Source of the DNA: Flaviaestuariibacter flavus
GTDB taxonomy: Bacteria; Bacteroidota; Bacteroidia; Chitinophagales; Chitinophagaceae
NCBI RefSeq assembly: GCF_004337505.1
Contig: NZ_SJZI01000042.1
Location: forward strand, 655,347-719,346
Reading direction: 5' to 3'
DNA: 64,000 bases
Numbering within the stretch: the stretch's first letter is position 1; each line of letters opens with the position of its first letter. This document shows positions 8,750 through 17,314 of this stretch, piece by piece. The translations under genes were made by a program, and so were the position numbers. The notes under the pieces were generated by a model, which was not told the DNA's origin, ran no database searches, and saw only the letters and a list, made by a program, of their open reading frames with translations.

Positions 8750-9025
8750 TCAAAACGCGCCGGGATCCTCAGTGTTTTGTTCAGGGCTGAATCTGGTCGC
8801 GGCTTTCTTCGCGTGCGTCGCGCTGGTTGCGATCCGCATCATCTTCGCGGCGCTGCCGCTCCTGTGCGGGCGCTCGCTGAACTCACTTTGCTTGCTGCCG
8901 CGCACATGTCCTTCGGTGTCCTGCCCCGCTGCGGTTTTGATGCCCATATCGCGATGCTTTCCGGCCTCGCGGCCTTCGTTCCATTTTTTCTCGGCCCATA
9001 ACCCGTGTTTTGGAATGCGGGGCAT
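8750..9025 (-). CDS. small hydrophilic protein of unknown function
   Basis: 91 residues, rich in Lys, Arg, Glu, Gly and Ser, with no membrane segment and no family I recognise. Codon third positions are strongly G/C on this strand, as in neighbouring real genes, and the other frames here lack that pattern. The start chosen (MPRIPKHGLW) leaves 43 bp to the divergent HD-hydrolase gene. Repeated Gly-His/Arg turns (EGREAGKHRDMG, EGHVRGSKQSEF) suggest a disordered stress-type protein; that is inference. A non-coding region remains possible. Confidence 0.45.
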   Translation of the reverse strand: MPRIPKHGLWAEKKWNEGREAGKHRDMGIKTAAGQDTEGHVRGSKQSEFSERPHRSGSAAKMMRIATSATHAKKAATRFSPEQNTEDPGAF

Positions 9026-9068
9026 AATTGCTGCCGCAAATGGGCCCGCCGTTTGCGTTCGGGGAGCT

Positions 9069-9644
9069 ATGGATCCGGTATTGGAACAGGTACGCGATTT
9101 TGCCGACAGCGCGCATGGCGGCCAGCTGCGCAAGTACAGCCCCGACCGTTATATCGTGCACCCGGTGCGGGTGATGGAGTGCTGTGCCGCCCACGGTGCC
9201 ACGCGCGCCCAGCAGGCGGCCGCGCTGCTGCATGACGTGCTGGAAGATACCCGCGTGACCGAGGAAGACCTGCTCCGCTTCCTGCGCACCGTGATGGAAG
9301 AGGCCGAGGCCCTCCACACGCTGACGCTGGTGGTGGAGCTGACGGATGTATACACGACGTCGGCCTATCCCAAGTGGAAGCGGCGCAGGAGAAAGGAGGA
9401 AGAGGCGGAGCGGATGCGGCATATCTCCGCGGAAGCCCAGACGATCAAGTATGCCGATATCCTTGATAATACGCTCGACATCACCCAAAACGATCCCGGC
9501 TTTGCCTTCAAGTTTTTGCGGGAATGCCGGCAGCTGCTACGGGTGATGACGGCCGGAGATGCGGAGCTCCGGGCAGAGGCGCAGGCACTTATTGCGCGGT
9601 GCATCGACAGCCTGCCGCACAGCGGTCGGCACGAGCGTGGCTGA
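9069..9644 (+). CDS. HD-domain hydrolase, Mesh1/SpoT-hydrolase-like
   Basis: 191 residues. The motifs fit the stand-alone (p)ppGpp hydrolase group: AHGGQLRKYS, then YIVHPVRV (His31), LLHDVLEDT (His55-Asp56, Glu59-Asp60) and a later KYADILDNTLDI supplying the last metal-binding Asp. Metal-dependent hydrolysis of ppGpp or a related nucleotide is the likely activity. There is no synthetase, TGS or ACT domain, so it is not RelA/SpoT itself. A Lys/Arg/Glu-rich insert (KWKRRRRKEEEAERM, ~residues 101-115) interrupts the domain where Mesh1 has a shorter link. The ATG gives the first helix of the family; upstream sequence in frame is not homologous. Confidence 0.78.
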   Translation: MDPVLEQVRDFADSAHGGQLRKYSPDRYIVHPVRVMECCAAHGATRAQQAAALLHDVLEDTRVTEEDLLRFLRTVMEEAEALHTLTLVVELTDVYTTSAYPKWKRRRRKEEEAERMRHISAEAQTIKYADILDNTLDITQNDPGFAFKFLRECRQLLRVMTAGDAELRAEAQALIARCIDSLPHSGRHERG

Positions 9645-9678
9645 GCGCGGGGACGCCTGGCTTCATTAAGTTTCCGGA

Positions 9679-9888
9679 TCAGTAAAGATGTTTGGATTCG
9701 AGCAGCTCGGGTATGTCGGTCACATCCCAGAGCGTGGCTTCCTCGTCGAGGCGCTTGAAGTGTTCATAGGCTTCTTCCAGCAGGTTGAAAGCCGTGACCG
9801 TGTTGCCGGCCCGTACCTCGAAGCGGCCGATGTGGCGTATATGTGATGAGATGCTTCTTCCCGAAGTGGAGTAAATGCGTTCGTTCAT
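9679..9888 (-). CDS. small conserved-looking hypothetical protein
   Basis: 69 residues. The central part (RFEVRAGNTVTAFNLLEEAYEHFKRLDEEATLWDVTDIPELLE) predicts two amphipathic helices much like a single TPR-type hairpin. There is no signal peptide or membrane segment. Codon use is like that of the neighbours. It lies downstream of tRNA-Thr on the same strand, with a terminator between them. I do not recognise a named family. Confidence 0.6.
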   Translation of the reverse strand: MNERIYSTSGRSISSHIRHIGRFEVRAGNTVTAFNLLEEAYEHFKRLDEEATLWDVTDIPELLESKHLY

Positions 9889-9981
9889 AAGGTCAGACAG
9901 TTAGGCACCACAAAGGTGGAACGGACCTCCGTTAAAGCGCCTGCAAAGTCGTCCAACGGGGTTGGTGGATCGCCGGGGCAT

Positions 9982-10008
9982 AAAAAAGCGGCTCCCGGGG
10001 GAGCCGCC
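9982..10008 (-). terminator. terminator of tRNA-Thr
   Basis: GC-rich stem (GGCGGCTCCC / GGGAGCCGC) followed on the minus strand by TTTTTTA, directly downstream of the tRNA. Confidence 0.85.
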
Positions 10009-10010
10009 TG

Positions 10011-10083
10011 AGCCAACTATCAGAATCGAACTGACGACCTATTCATTACGAATGAATCGCTCTACCAGCTGAGCTAAGTTGGC
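10011..10083 (-). tRNA. tRNA-Thr (anticodon CGT)
   Basis: A 73-nt cloverleaf. Acceptor arms GCCAACT / AGTTGGC, D arm GCTC / GAGC, anticodon stem ATTCA / TGAAT around loop TTCGTAA (CGT, reads ACG), T arm GTCAG-TTCGATT-CTGAT, discriminator T. CCA is not encoded. A strong terminator follows. Confidence 0.93.
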
Positions 10084-10140
10084 GTGGGAGGGCAAATTTA
10101 GGGAAAATGTGATTATGTGCTAATGTGCTGATGGGGTAAT

Positions 10141-10173
10141 GCGGTAATGCGGTAATGCGGTAATGCGGTAATG
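10141..10173 (+). repeat. tandem GCGGTAATG repeat
   Basis: Three and two-thirds copies of a 9-bp unit, GCGGTAATG, preceded by related words (GTGCTAATGTGCTGATGGGGTAAT). The same words occur, as inverted arms, at 11403, 46410, 52933 and 62396. Confidence 0.9.
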
Positions 10174-10261
10174 GAAGGTGGTAGCGTACAAGGTACCGAT
10201 AGAGCAATTAACCAATAGACCAAATAACCAACTAACCACCAGCCCTGCTATCTTCGTCGAA

Positions 10262-11404
10262 ATGGGATGGCTCGCGTTTTTGTTCTGGGTGCTGCTCGCC
10301 GGCGTGTTTTTCGCCTATGCCGGTTACGGGCTGCTGCTGCTGGCCCTGCGCCCGCTGTGGCGGCGGGCGGCCGCCGCCGGGCCCGAGGAGCCGGTGACCG
10401 TGGTGATTGCCGCCTACAACGAAGCCGCCATCCTTCCCGCCAAGATCCGCAACACCCTCGCACTTGATTACCCGCCCGGGCTCCTGCAAGTGCTGGTGGT
10501 GGCCGACGGCTCCACCGACGAAACGGCCGCCGCGCTGGCCCCGTATCCTTCCGTGCGGCTGCTGCACGACGGCCCCCGCGGCGGGAAGACGGCCGCCCTC
10601 AACCGCGCGATGCGGGAAGTTCAAACCCCTTTCGTGGTTTTCAGCGATGCCAACACCGAGCTCAACCCGGAGGCCCTGCGGCTCCTGGTGCGTCACTTCG
10701 GCGATCCGCGCACGGGCGCCGTGGCGGGGGAGAAGCGGGTGCGGCATAGCAGCGGGATGGGGTTTGCGGAAGGCTGGTACTGGCATTACGAATCATCGAT
10801 GAAAGCCCTCGACGCGGGCTTCTGGAGCGCCGTGGGCGCCGCCGGTGAACTCTTTGCGCTGCGAAGTGCGCTCTACCGGTCGCAGCCCCCCGATACCCTG
10901 CTCGACGACCTGGCGCTCTCGCTCGAGGTGGGCGTCCAGGGCTACCGCGTGGCCTACGAGCCGGGCGCCTATGCCCTCGAGGCGCCTTCGGATTCGCTTG
11001 CCGCCGAGCGTACCCGCAAGGTGCGCATCGCCGCCGGCGCTTACCAGCTGCTCGCCCGCCTCCACTGGCGTCGCCTGCTGCGGCAGCCCGCGCTGGCATT
11101 CCAGTTTATCGTACGCCGCTGGATGCGCTGGGTTTTCTGTCCCCTGGCGCTGCTGCTGCTGCTGCCCCTTGGCGCGGCGCTCGCTGCTTTTACCGACGCT
11201 TTTCTTTACGATCTTCTCTGGGCCGCACAGGCCGCGATCTACCTCCTCGCCCTCGCCGGCGCCCTGCTGCTGCGCCGCAACCGCGCCTTTTTTCTCACCA
11301 CGCTGCCCTTTTACTTCCTGTTCATGAATGCCTGCATGCTTGCCGGCTGGAACCGCTGGCGCAAGGGGCAGCAGAGCGTTCTTTGGGAAAAAGCGCGGAA
11401 GTAG
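10262..11404 (+). CDS. membrane family 2 glycosyltransferase
   Basis: 380 residues. One N-terminal membrane helix (~3-30), a GT-A catalytic domain, then two or three C-terminal helices (~290-370). Catalytic landmarks: TVVIAAYNEA and VVADGSTDE for nucleotide-sugar binding, FSDANTEL for the DxD-type metal site, and DDLALSLEV as the acceptor-side acidic motif, with RKVRIAAGAYQ in place of a clear QxxRW. It resembles the processive cellulose synthase/hyaluronan/poly-GlcNAc group and probably makes or extends a surface polysaccharide; the sugar is not predictable. The start at MGWLAFLF puts the membrane helix first; upstream frame codes for repeat DNA. Confidence 0.85.
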   Translation: MGWLAFLFWVLLAGVFFAYAGYGLLLLALRPLWRRAAAAGPEEPVTVVIAAYNEAAILPAKIRNTLALDYPPGLLQVLVVADGSTDETAAALAPYPSVRLLHDGPRGGKTAALNRAMREVQTPFVVFSDANTELNPEALRLLVRHFGDPRTGAVAGEKRVRHSSGMGFAEGWYWHYESSMKALDAGFWSAVGAAGELFALRSALYRSQPPDTLLDDLALSLEVGVQGYRVAYEPGAYALEAPSDSLAAERTRKVRIAAGAYQLLARLHWRRLLRQPALAFQFIVRRWMRWVFCPLALLLLLPLGAALAAFTDAFLYDLLWAAQAAIYLLALAGALLLRRNRAFFLTTLPFYFLFMNACMLAGWNRWRKGQQSVLWEKARK

Positions 11405-11533
11405 TGTGCTGGTGTGCTAATAGGGTAATGTGCAAAAAGGTGGATCAAAGTCAGATCATGTGGAAGCCTGCCGGTTATTATCACTTCATTAGCACACCAG
11501 CACACTACCCCATTAGCACATTACCCCGGGTCT
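11403..11533. repeat. inverted repeat of GTGCTAAT / ATTAGCAC words
   Basis: A perfect 19-bp inverted repeat (11403-11421 with 11488-11506) whose left arm begins within the stop codon of the glycosyltransferase gene. The right side continues with further copies of ATTAGCACATTACCCC. No T-run terminator is inside. Confidence 0.85.
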
Positions 11534-11612
11534 TCCGTATTTTTACGCAAACACCGCCACCATCGCCACCACGCCCAACATACTGGCCAGTCCCATCGAA
11601 TACCTGAAGGGA

Positions 11613-13667
11613 GTGGGGCCGCATAAGGCCGACCTGCTCAAGAAAGAGCTGGGCATTTTTACGTTCGGCGACCTGCTGCACCATTTTCCTTACCGGCATG
11701 TCGACAAGACACGGTTTACGCCCGTCATCGACCTCAATCCGTCGATGGAATACGTGCAGGTGCGCGGCTTTCTGACCTACAAGGAAACAACCGGGGAGAA
11801 GTCGGCCCGCAGGCTCCTAGCCTACCTCCGCGATGAGACGGGTACCATCGAGCTCACCTGGTTCAAAGGGCTCAACTGGGTGGAGAAGCTGCTCCGCGAG
11901 GGTGCGCAATACACCGTGTTCGGGCGTCTTTCCTTTTTCATGGGCAAGCCCCAGCTGGTGCACCCCGAGATCGAAGCTTATAGTCCCGGAGCAGTGGCCA
12001 GCACGCTGGAGCCCGTATACAGCACCACCGAAAAGCTCAAGAGCCGCGGCCTCGGCGCCCGGCAGATCGGGACGCTGGTGAAGGCCCTGCTGGAGCTGCT
12101 CAAGCCCGCCGACATTCCCGAAAACATACCGGATCACATTCTCCAGAAAGGCGTGCTTATGCCCCGCTACGACGCTTACCGGGCGCTGCATTTTCCGCCG
12201 GGGGCAAAGGCCTGTAATCTGGCGATACGCCGCCTCAAGTTTGAAGAGCTCTTCGTGACGCAGGTACGCCTCGCCCGCCTGCGCAGCGAGCGGCACCGCC
12301 TTTCGCGCGGGGTTATTTTTAACGAAGTGGGCGAGCTGTTCAACACCTTTTACAAAGACTACCTGCCCTTCGCACTCACCGGCGCCCAGAAGCGGGTGCT
12401 CAAGGAGGTACGCACCGACACGGCATCCGGGCACCAGATGAACCGCCTGCTGCAGGGCGACGTCGGCTCGGGCAAGACCATCGTGGCCCTGCTGGCTATG
12501 CTGCTGGCCGTAGACAACGGCTACCAGGCCTGCCTGATGGCGCCCACCGAAATCCTCGCGCAGCAGCACTACCGCGGGCTTACCGACCTGCTGAAGGATC
12601 TGCCCGTTCCCATCCGTATTTTAACGGGTTCAACCAAGACTTCCGAAAGAAAGACGATCCTGCGCCAACTTTTGGACGGGTCCGTTCGTATCTTAATAGG
12701 GACGCATGCCCTCATCGAGGAAGTGGTGCAGTTTCAGAATCTTGGTCTTGCCATCGTAGACGAGCAGCACCGCTTCGGAGTGGCGCAGCGGGCCCGCCTC
12801 TGGAAGAAGGCCGCTATTCCGCCGCATGTGCTGGTGATGACGGCAACGCCCATCCCGCGCACCCTGGCCATGACGGCCTATGGTGATTTAGACTGCAGCG
12901 TGATGGACGAGTTGCCGCCCGGGCGGCAGCCGGTGCTGACGGTGCACCGCCTCGACGACCAGCGCTCGCGCGTGATGGAATTCATCCGCTCGGAGCTCGA
13001 GAAGGGACGCCAGACCTACGTGATCTTCCCGCTCATCGAGGAAAGCGAGAAGGTGGATTACGAAAGCCTGATGCAGGGCTACGAAAACGTGAAGGCTTAT
13101 TTCCCCGAGCCCCGTTACCGCATCAGCATGGTGCACGGGCGGCAGACGCCGGATGTGAAGGAGGCCAACATGCAGCGGTTCGTGACCGGCGATACGCATA
13201 TCATGGTAAGTACAACCGTGATCGAAGTGGGGGTGAATGTGCCGAACGCTTCGGTGATGGTGATTGAAAGTGCGGAAAAATTTGGACTTTCCCAGCTGCA
13301 CCAGTTGCGCGGCCGGGTAGGACGCGGTGCGGAGAAGAGCTACTGCGTCCTGATGACGGGCCCCAAGTTGAGCAATGACGCAAGGGAGCGGCTCAAGATC
13401 ATGTGCGCCACCAACAGTGGTTTTGAAATTGCAGAAAAAGATCTGGAACTGCGCGGTCCGGGGGAAATCGAGGGGACGAGACAAAGCGGCGCGTTAAACT
13501 TCCGGCTGGCAGACCTGGTCAAAGACAAAACCGTTCTAGACGCGGCGAAGAATTTCGCCGAGCAATTGGTGGCCGAAGATCCCGAGCTGGAATCGCCCGC
13601 CAACGCGCCGTTGAAGGACTACCTGCTGTCCTTGCTGGGTAAGACTCCGTGGAGCCGGATTTCTTAA
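11613..13667 (+). CDS. recG: ATP-dependent DNA helicase RecG
   Basis: At least 684 residues. RecG remodels stalled replication forks and Holliday junctions. N-terminal wedge/OB domain, then helicase motifs: GDVGSGKT (Walker A), IVDEQHRFG (DEQH box), MTATPIPRT, VSTTVIEVGVNVPNA and QLRGRVGRG, and a C-terminal domain ending in LLSLLGKTP. The GTG start used cuts into conserved sequence: the frame is open upstream and reads SPIEYLKG just before it, as in other RecG proteins, yet no ATG, GTG or TTG occurs there. An ATC at 11562 would give a natural N-terminus (ATTPNILASPIEYLKG). The true protein is therefore probably ~701 residues. Confidence 0.93.
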   Translation: MGPHKADLLKKELGIFTFGDLLHHFPYRHVDKTRFTPVIDLNPSMEYVQVRGFLTYKETTGEKSARRLLAYLRDETGTIELTWFKGLNWVEKLLREGAQYTVFGRLSFFMGKPQLVHPEIEAYSPGAVASTLEPVYSTTEKLKSRGLGARQIGTLVKALLELLKPADIPENIPDHILQKGVLMPRYDAYRALHFPPGAKACNLAIRRLKFEELFVTQVRLARLRSERHRLSRGVIFNEVGELFNTFYKDYLPFALTGAQKRVLKEVRTDTASGHQMNRLLQGDVGSGKTIVALLAMLLAVDNGYQACLMAPTEILAQQHYRGLTDLLKDLPVPIRILTGSTKTSERKTILRQLLDGSVRILIGTHALIEEVVQFQNLGLAIVDEQHRFGVAQRARLWKKAAIPPHVLVMTATPIPRTLAMTAYGDLDCSVMDELPPGRQPVLTVHRLDDQRSRVMEFIRSELEKGRQTYVIFPLIEESEKVDYESLMQGYENVKAYFPEPRYRISMVHGRQTPDVKEANMQRFVTGDTHIMVSTTVIEVGVNVPNASVMVIESAEKFGLSQLHQLRGRVGRGAEKSYCVLMTGPKLSNDARERLKIMCATNSGFEIAEKDLELRGPGEIEGTRQSGALNFRLADLVKDKTVLDAAKNFAEQLVAEDPELESPANAPLKDYLLSLLGKTPWSRIS

Positions 13668-13723
13668 CACTTTCGGATACAACATCTTTTTGTTTTAATA
13701 GTTTATCTTACCAGAACTTGAAA

Positions 13724-16700
13724 GTGAAGCACCCCATACTGTCCGCACTTTTCCTGCTCCTCACCCTCAATCTCGCCGCCCAGGTCCCCCTGAGCTTCGT
13801 CGAAAACAAAGGGCAATGGGACCGGTCTGTGCGCTTCCGCGCCGACATTGGTTCCAGCGCGCTCTTTTTGCATGAAGCCGGTTTTACCGTATTGCAAAAT
13901 CATACGGAAGACTATGCCCGCATCCGCGCCATGGCGCACGACCATGCCGCCTCCGAGAAAGAGATGGCGGCGCAGGTGCTCCGGAGCCATGTATACCGGG
14001 TCGACTTCGTGGGCGCCCGCCCCGATGCCTTGCTGCCCGATAAGGTAGAGCCCGGTGTATCCAATTATTTCATCGGGAACGACCGCTCGCGCTGGGCCTC
14101 CGGCTGCCGCTCTTTTGGCGGCATCACCGTGCGCGACCTCTATCCCAACATCGACCTGCGCTATTATTCCGAAAACGGCCAGCTCAAATACGATCTCATC
14201 GTGCATCCCGGCGGCGACCCGTCGCAGATCACACTCCGCTATACCGGCGCCGATGGGCTCGCGGTGCGCGAGAAGTCGCTGGAAGTAAAGACCTCGGTGG
14301 GCACCGTGCGCGAGATGCCGCCCTACGCCTACCAGATCACCGACAAAGGCCGCCAGGAGATCGGCTGCCAGTACCGCGTTAAAGACAGCACACTGCGCTT
14401 CGATGTCAAGAACTATGATGGGAAGAATGTGCTCGTCATCGATCCGACGATCATTTTCGTTTCCCTGTCGGGCAGCACCTCCGACAACTGGGGCTTTACG
14501 GCAACCTATGGTCCCGACGGCTCCTTTTTCGGCGGTGGCATCGTATTCGGCCCGGCACCGGGTGGTTTCCCGGTCAGCCCCGGCGCCTACCAGACCTCGA
14601 TTCGCGGCGGCTCTTTCGATATGGGCATCATCCGGCTTAATGCCTCCGGCACGCAACGCATCTATGCTACCTATATTGGCGGCAACGGCAACGATCAGCC
14701 CCACAGTCTCTGGGCCGACCGCTCCGGCAACCTGGTCATCGCCGGGCGAACCGATTCCGGTGATTTCCCCACCACGCTGACTTCCGGTCCCGGCGGCAAT
14801 TACGATATCGCCATCGTGCGCCTCGACCCCAGCGGCACGCAGCTGCTCAACTCGGTGCGTATCGGCGGCTCTGGTGAAGACGGCGTCAATATCTCCACCG
14901 TCCGTTCGCGCAGCTCGCTCCAGTATAATTACGGTGACGACGGACGCAGCGAAGTGATCATGGATGCGGCGGGCAATGTGTATGTAGCCAGCTGTACCCG
15001 CTCCGCCAACTTCCCCACCGTCAACGCCCTCCAGACGTCGCTCGCCGGCCCGCAGGACGCAGTGCTGATCAAGCTTAATCCCTCGATGACCACCGTTCTT
15101 TCCTCGGGCTTCCTCGGCGGCAGTGGCGACGACGCGGCCTATGTGCTTGCGCTGAGCCCGGTGAACGGCAACATCTTCATTGCCGGCGGCACCGGCAGCA
15201 GCGACTTTCCGGGAGTTACGCCGGGCAGTCTTTCGGCATCCAACCACGGCGACATCGACGGCTTTGTAACCGAGCTCACCAATGACGGCCGCACCCTCGT
15301 GCACGGCACCTATGTGGGCACCGCCGCCGTCGACCAGGTTTATGGCATCCAGTTCGACCGGACCGGCTTCCCCTATATCATGGGACAAACGCTCGGCAAC
15401 TGGCCCATAGTGAACGCTACTTACTCGGTCGGCAACAGCCGCCAGTTCATTGCCAAGCTGCAGCCGGACCTTTCGGGTTGGGTGTATAGTACCAGCTTCG
15501 GAACTTCAGGCGCCGGCACGCCCAATATTTCGCCCACTGCTTTCCTGGTAGACCGCTGCGAAAACGTTTACGTTTCGGGCTGGGGCGGCACCGGCCTCGG
15601 CAACGGCTTTACGTATGCCGGCACCCTGAACCTGCCGGTAACACCGGACGCCATCAACAACCCGCCCTACAGCTCGCCGCAGCAGACGGACGGGAAAGAC
15701 TTTTATTTCTTCGTACTTAAGAAGAACGCTACCGGGCAACTCTTCGGGTCCTTCTTTGGCGAGAACAACCCGGTGCTGTCCGACCACGTGGACGGGGGCA
15801 CCAGCCGCTTCGATGTCAACGGGGTGATCTACCAGGCCGTGTGCGCCAACTGCGGCGGCGTGCGGCCGAAGCCAAAATGGCCCACTACTTCCGGCGCCTG
15901 GGCGGAGAACAACGGCTCGGGCAGCTGTAACCTGGGTATGATCAAGGTGGCCTTTAACCTTGCCGGTCTTTCCTCGGGCGTGCAGTCGGCCATCGGCGGC
16001 GTGGTTCGCGATACGGCGGGCTGTCTGCCGCTGACCGTTGACTTCCGCGACTCTATCGGCAATGCCACCTCCTGGGAGTGGGACCTCGACGGTGATGGCG
16101 TGACCGACCATACCACTACCGTCCCCAATATCTCCTTTACGTATAATGCAGTAGGCACCTACAAGGTGCGGCTCATCGCCATTGATCCCAACAGCTGCAA
16201 TGTGCGCGATACCTCTTATGTGCATATCCGTGTGGGCGTGCTGGAGGCAAAGCCGGACTTCAGTTTCCGCAAGCTGAATCCCTGCGACTCGCTCAAGTAC
16301 GAGTTTACGGTGACTACGCCTAACCCGCCTCAGCGGCCCTTCCGCAACAACTCCTTTACCTGGGAGTTCCCCGATGATAATACAACGATCGTAGCCGGGC
16401 CGGGCACCATCGCTAAGTCCTTTCCGCGGCCGGGTTCCTACCGGGTACGCCTGCGCCTCACAGACACCGCGTATTGCAATGCGCCCGAAGCAAAAGATAC
16501 CATCGTGAACGTAGCTGTTCTGGTGAAGGCCGGCTTTACCACGCCGCCGCGGGGTTGCGTGCCCTACCGTCCCACCTTTGTGAATACGTCGCAGGGCGGC
16601 CAGACCTTCACCTGGACCTTCGGCAACGGGCAGAGCAGCAATGCCCCGACGCCTACCGACGTGGAATACACGGCACCGGGCCGTTATAAGATCCGGCTCG

Positions 16701-17293
16701 TAGTCGTTGACTCGGGCACCTGTAATATTACGGACTCGGCCTTCTTTGTGATCGTGGTGGACGACAAGCCGCGCGCGGGCATCGGCAATGTGAACCCGCA
16801 ACCCCCGATGGTGAACACCGCCATCACCTTTGAAAATACTTCACAGGACGCCATCCGCTACCTCTGGCTCTGGGGTGACGGCGACAGCCTGCCCACCAGC
16901 AACCAGTTGCCGGTGCGCCACGAATACAACACTACCGACTCCTTCCTGGTGAAGCTCGTTGCCTACAACACAGCCGGCTGTCCCGATACGGCGGCGCGCT
17001 GGATACGCACCCTGGTAGAGCCGGCCGTGGATGTTCCCAACGCGTTCGTGCCGCTCAGCGGCGGTGTCAACGCAACCGTCTTTGCACGTGGCTTCGGAAT
17101 TGCAACGCTGCACTTTACGATCTGGAACCGCTGGGGACAGAAAGTGTTCGAGACCACCGACCGCAAGACCGGCTGGGACGGCACCTGGCAGGGCAAGCTG
17201 CAGCCGATGGATGTGTACGCATACACACTTGAAGTAACCTTCGTTGACGGCCGGAAGGCCACCAAGAAAGGTGATATAACCTTGATCCGATAA
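13724..17293 (+). CDS. PKD-repeat adhesin with gliding-type C-terminal domain
   Basis: 1189 residues, secreted. A signal peptide (HPILSALFLLLTLNLAAQ) is followed by a ~230-residue domain starting FVENKGQWD, typical of this phylum. About five SBBP beta-propeller-like repeats follow (IGGNGNDQPHSLWADRSGN, LGGSGDDAAYVLA, VYVSGWGGTG), then four PKD domains (WEWDLDGDG, FTWEFPDD, FTWTFGNGQ, YLWLWGDGD) and a CHU_C/gliding-motility C-terminal domain ending VTFVDGRKATKKGDITLIR. That end is the type B signal for T9SS export. It forms a two-gene unit with the PorP-like gene 21 bp downstream, the SprB-SprF arrangement. Start is GTG (MKHPIL) or a TTG two codons earlier; there is no ATG. Confidence 0.9.
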   Translation: MKHPILSALFLLLTLNLAAQVPLSFVENKGQWDRSVRFRADIGSSALFLHEAGFTVLQNHTEDYARIRAMAHDHAASEKEMAAQVLRSHVYRVDFVGARPDALLPDKVEPGVSNYFIGNDRSRWASGCRSFGGITVRDLYPNIDLRYYSENGQLKYDLIVHPGGDPSQITLRYTGADGLAVREKSLEVKTSVGTVREMPPYAYQITDKGRQEIGCQYRVKDSTLRFDVKNYDGKNVLVIDPTIIFVSLSGSTSDNWGFTATYGPDGSFFGGGIVFGPAPGGFPVSPGAYQTSIRGGSFDMGIIRLNASGTQRIYATYIGGNGNDQPHSLWADRSGNLVIAGRTDSGDFPTTLTSGPGGNYDIAIVRLDPSGTQLLNSVRIGGSGEDGVNISTVRSRSSLQYNYGDDGRSEVIMDAAGNVYVASCTRSANFPTVNALQTSLAGPQDAVLIKLNPSMTTVLSSGFLGGSGDDAAYVLALSPVNGNIFIAGGTGSSDFPGVTPGSLSASNHGDIDGFVTELTNDGRTLVHGTYVGTAAVDQVYGIQFDRTGFPYIMGQTLGNWPIVNATYSVGNSRQFIAKLQPDLSGWVYSTSFGTSGAGTPNISPTAFLVDRCENVYVSGWGGTGLGNGFTYAGTLNLPVTPDAINNPPYSSPQQTDGKDFYFFVLKKNATGQLFGSFFGENNPVLSDHVDGGTSRFDVNGVIYQAVCANCGGVRPKPKWPTTSGAWAENNGSGSCNLGMIKVAFNLAGLSSGVQSAIGGVVRDTAGCLPLTVDFRDSIGNATSWEWDLDGDGVTDHTTTVPNISFTYNAVGTYKVRLIAIDPNSCNVRDTSYVHIRVGVLEAKPDFSFRKLNPCDSLKYEFTVTTPNPPQRPFRNNSFTWEFPDDNTTIVAGPGTIAKSFPRPGSYRVRLRLTDTAYCNAPEAKDTIVNVAVLVKAGFTTPPRGCVPYRPTFVNTSQGGQTFTWTFGNGQSSNAPTPTDVEYTAPGRYKIRLVVVDSGTCNITDSAFFVIVVDDKPRAGIGNVNPQPPMVNTAITFENTSQDAIRYLWLWGDGDSLPTSNQLPVRHEYNTTDSFLVKLVAYNTAGCPDTAARWIRTLVEPAVDVPNAFVPLSGGVNATVFARGFGIATLHFTIWNRWGQKVFETTDRKTGWDGTWQGKLQPMDVYAYTLEVTFVDGRKATKKGDITLIR

Positions 17294-17314
17294 CCGACAA
17301 AAGAGGAAGGGACG

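Noticed and set aside
10141..10173. Tandem GCGGTAATG array as a CRISPR
   Set aside because: The unit is 9 bp with no spacers and no cas genes; it is a simple tandem repeat.
13703..15388. Long antisense frame within the first PKD adhesin
   Set aside because: No domain or signal peptide; composition is that of a shadow of the real gene.
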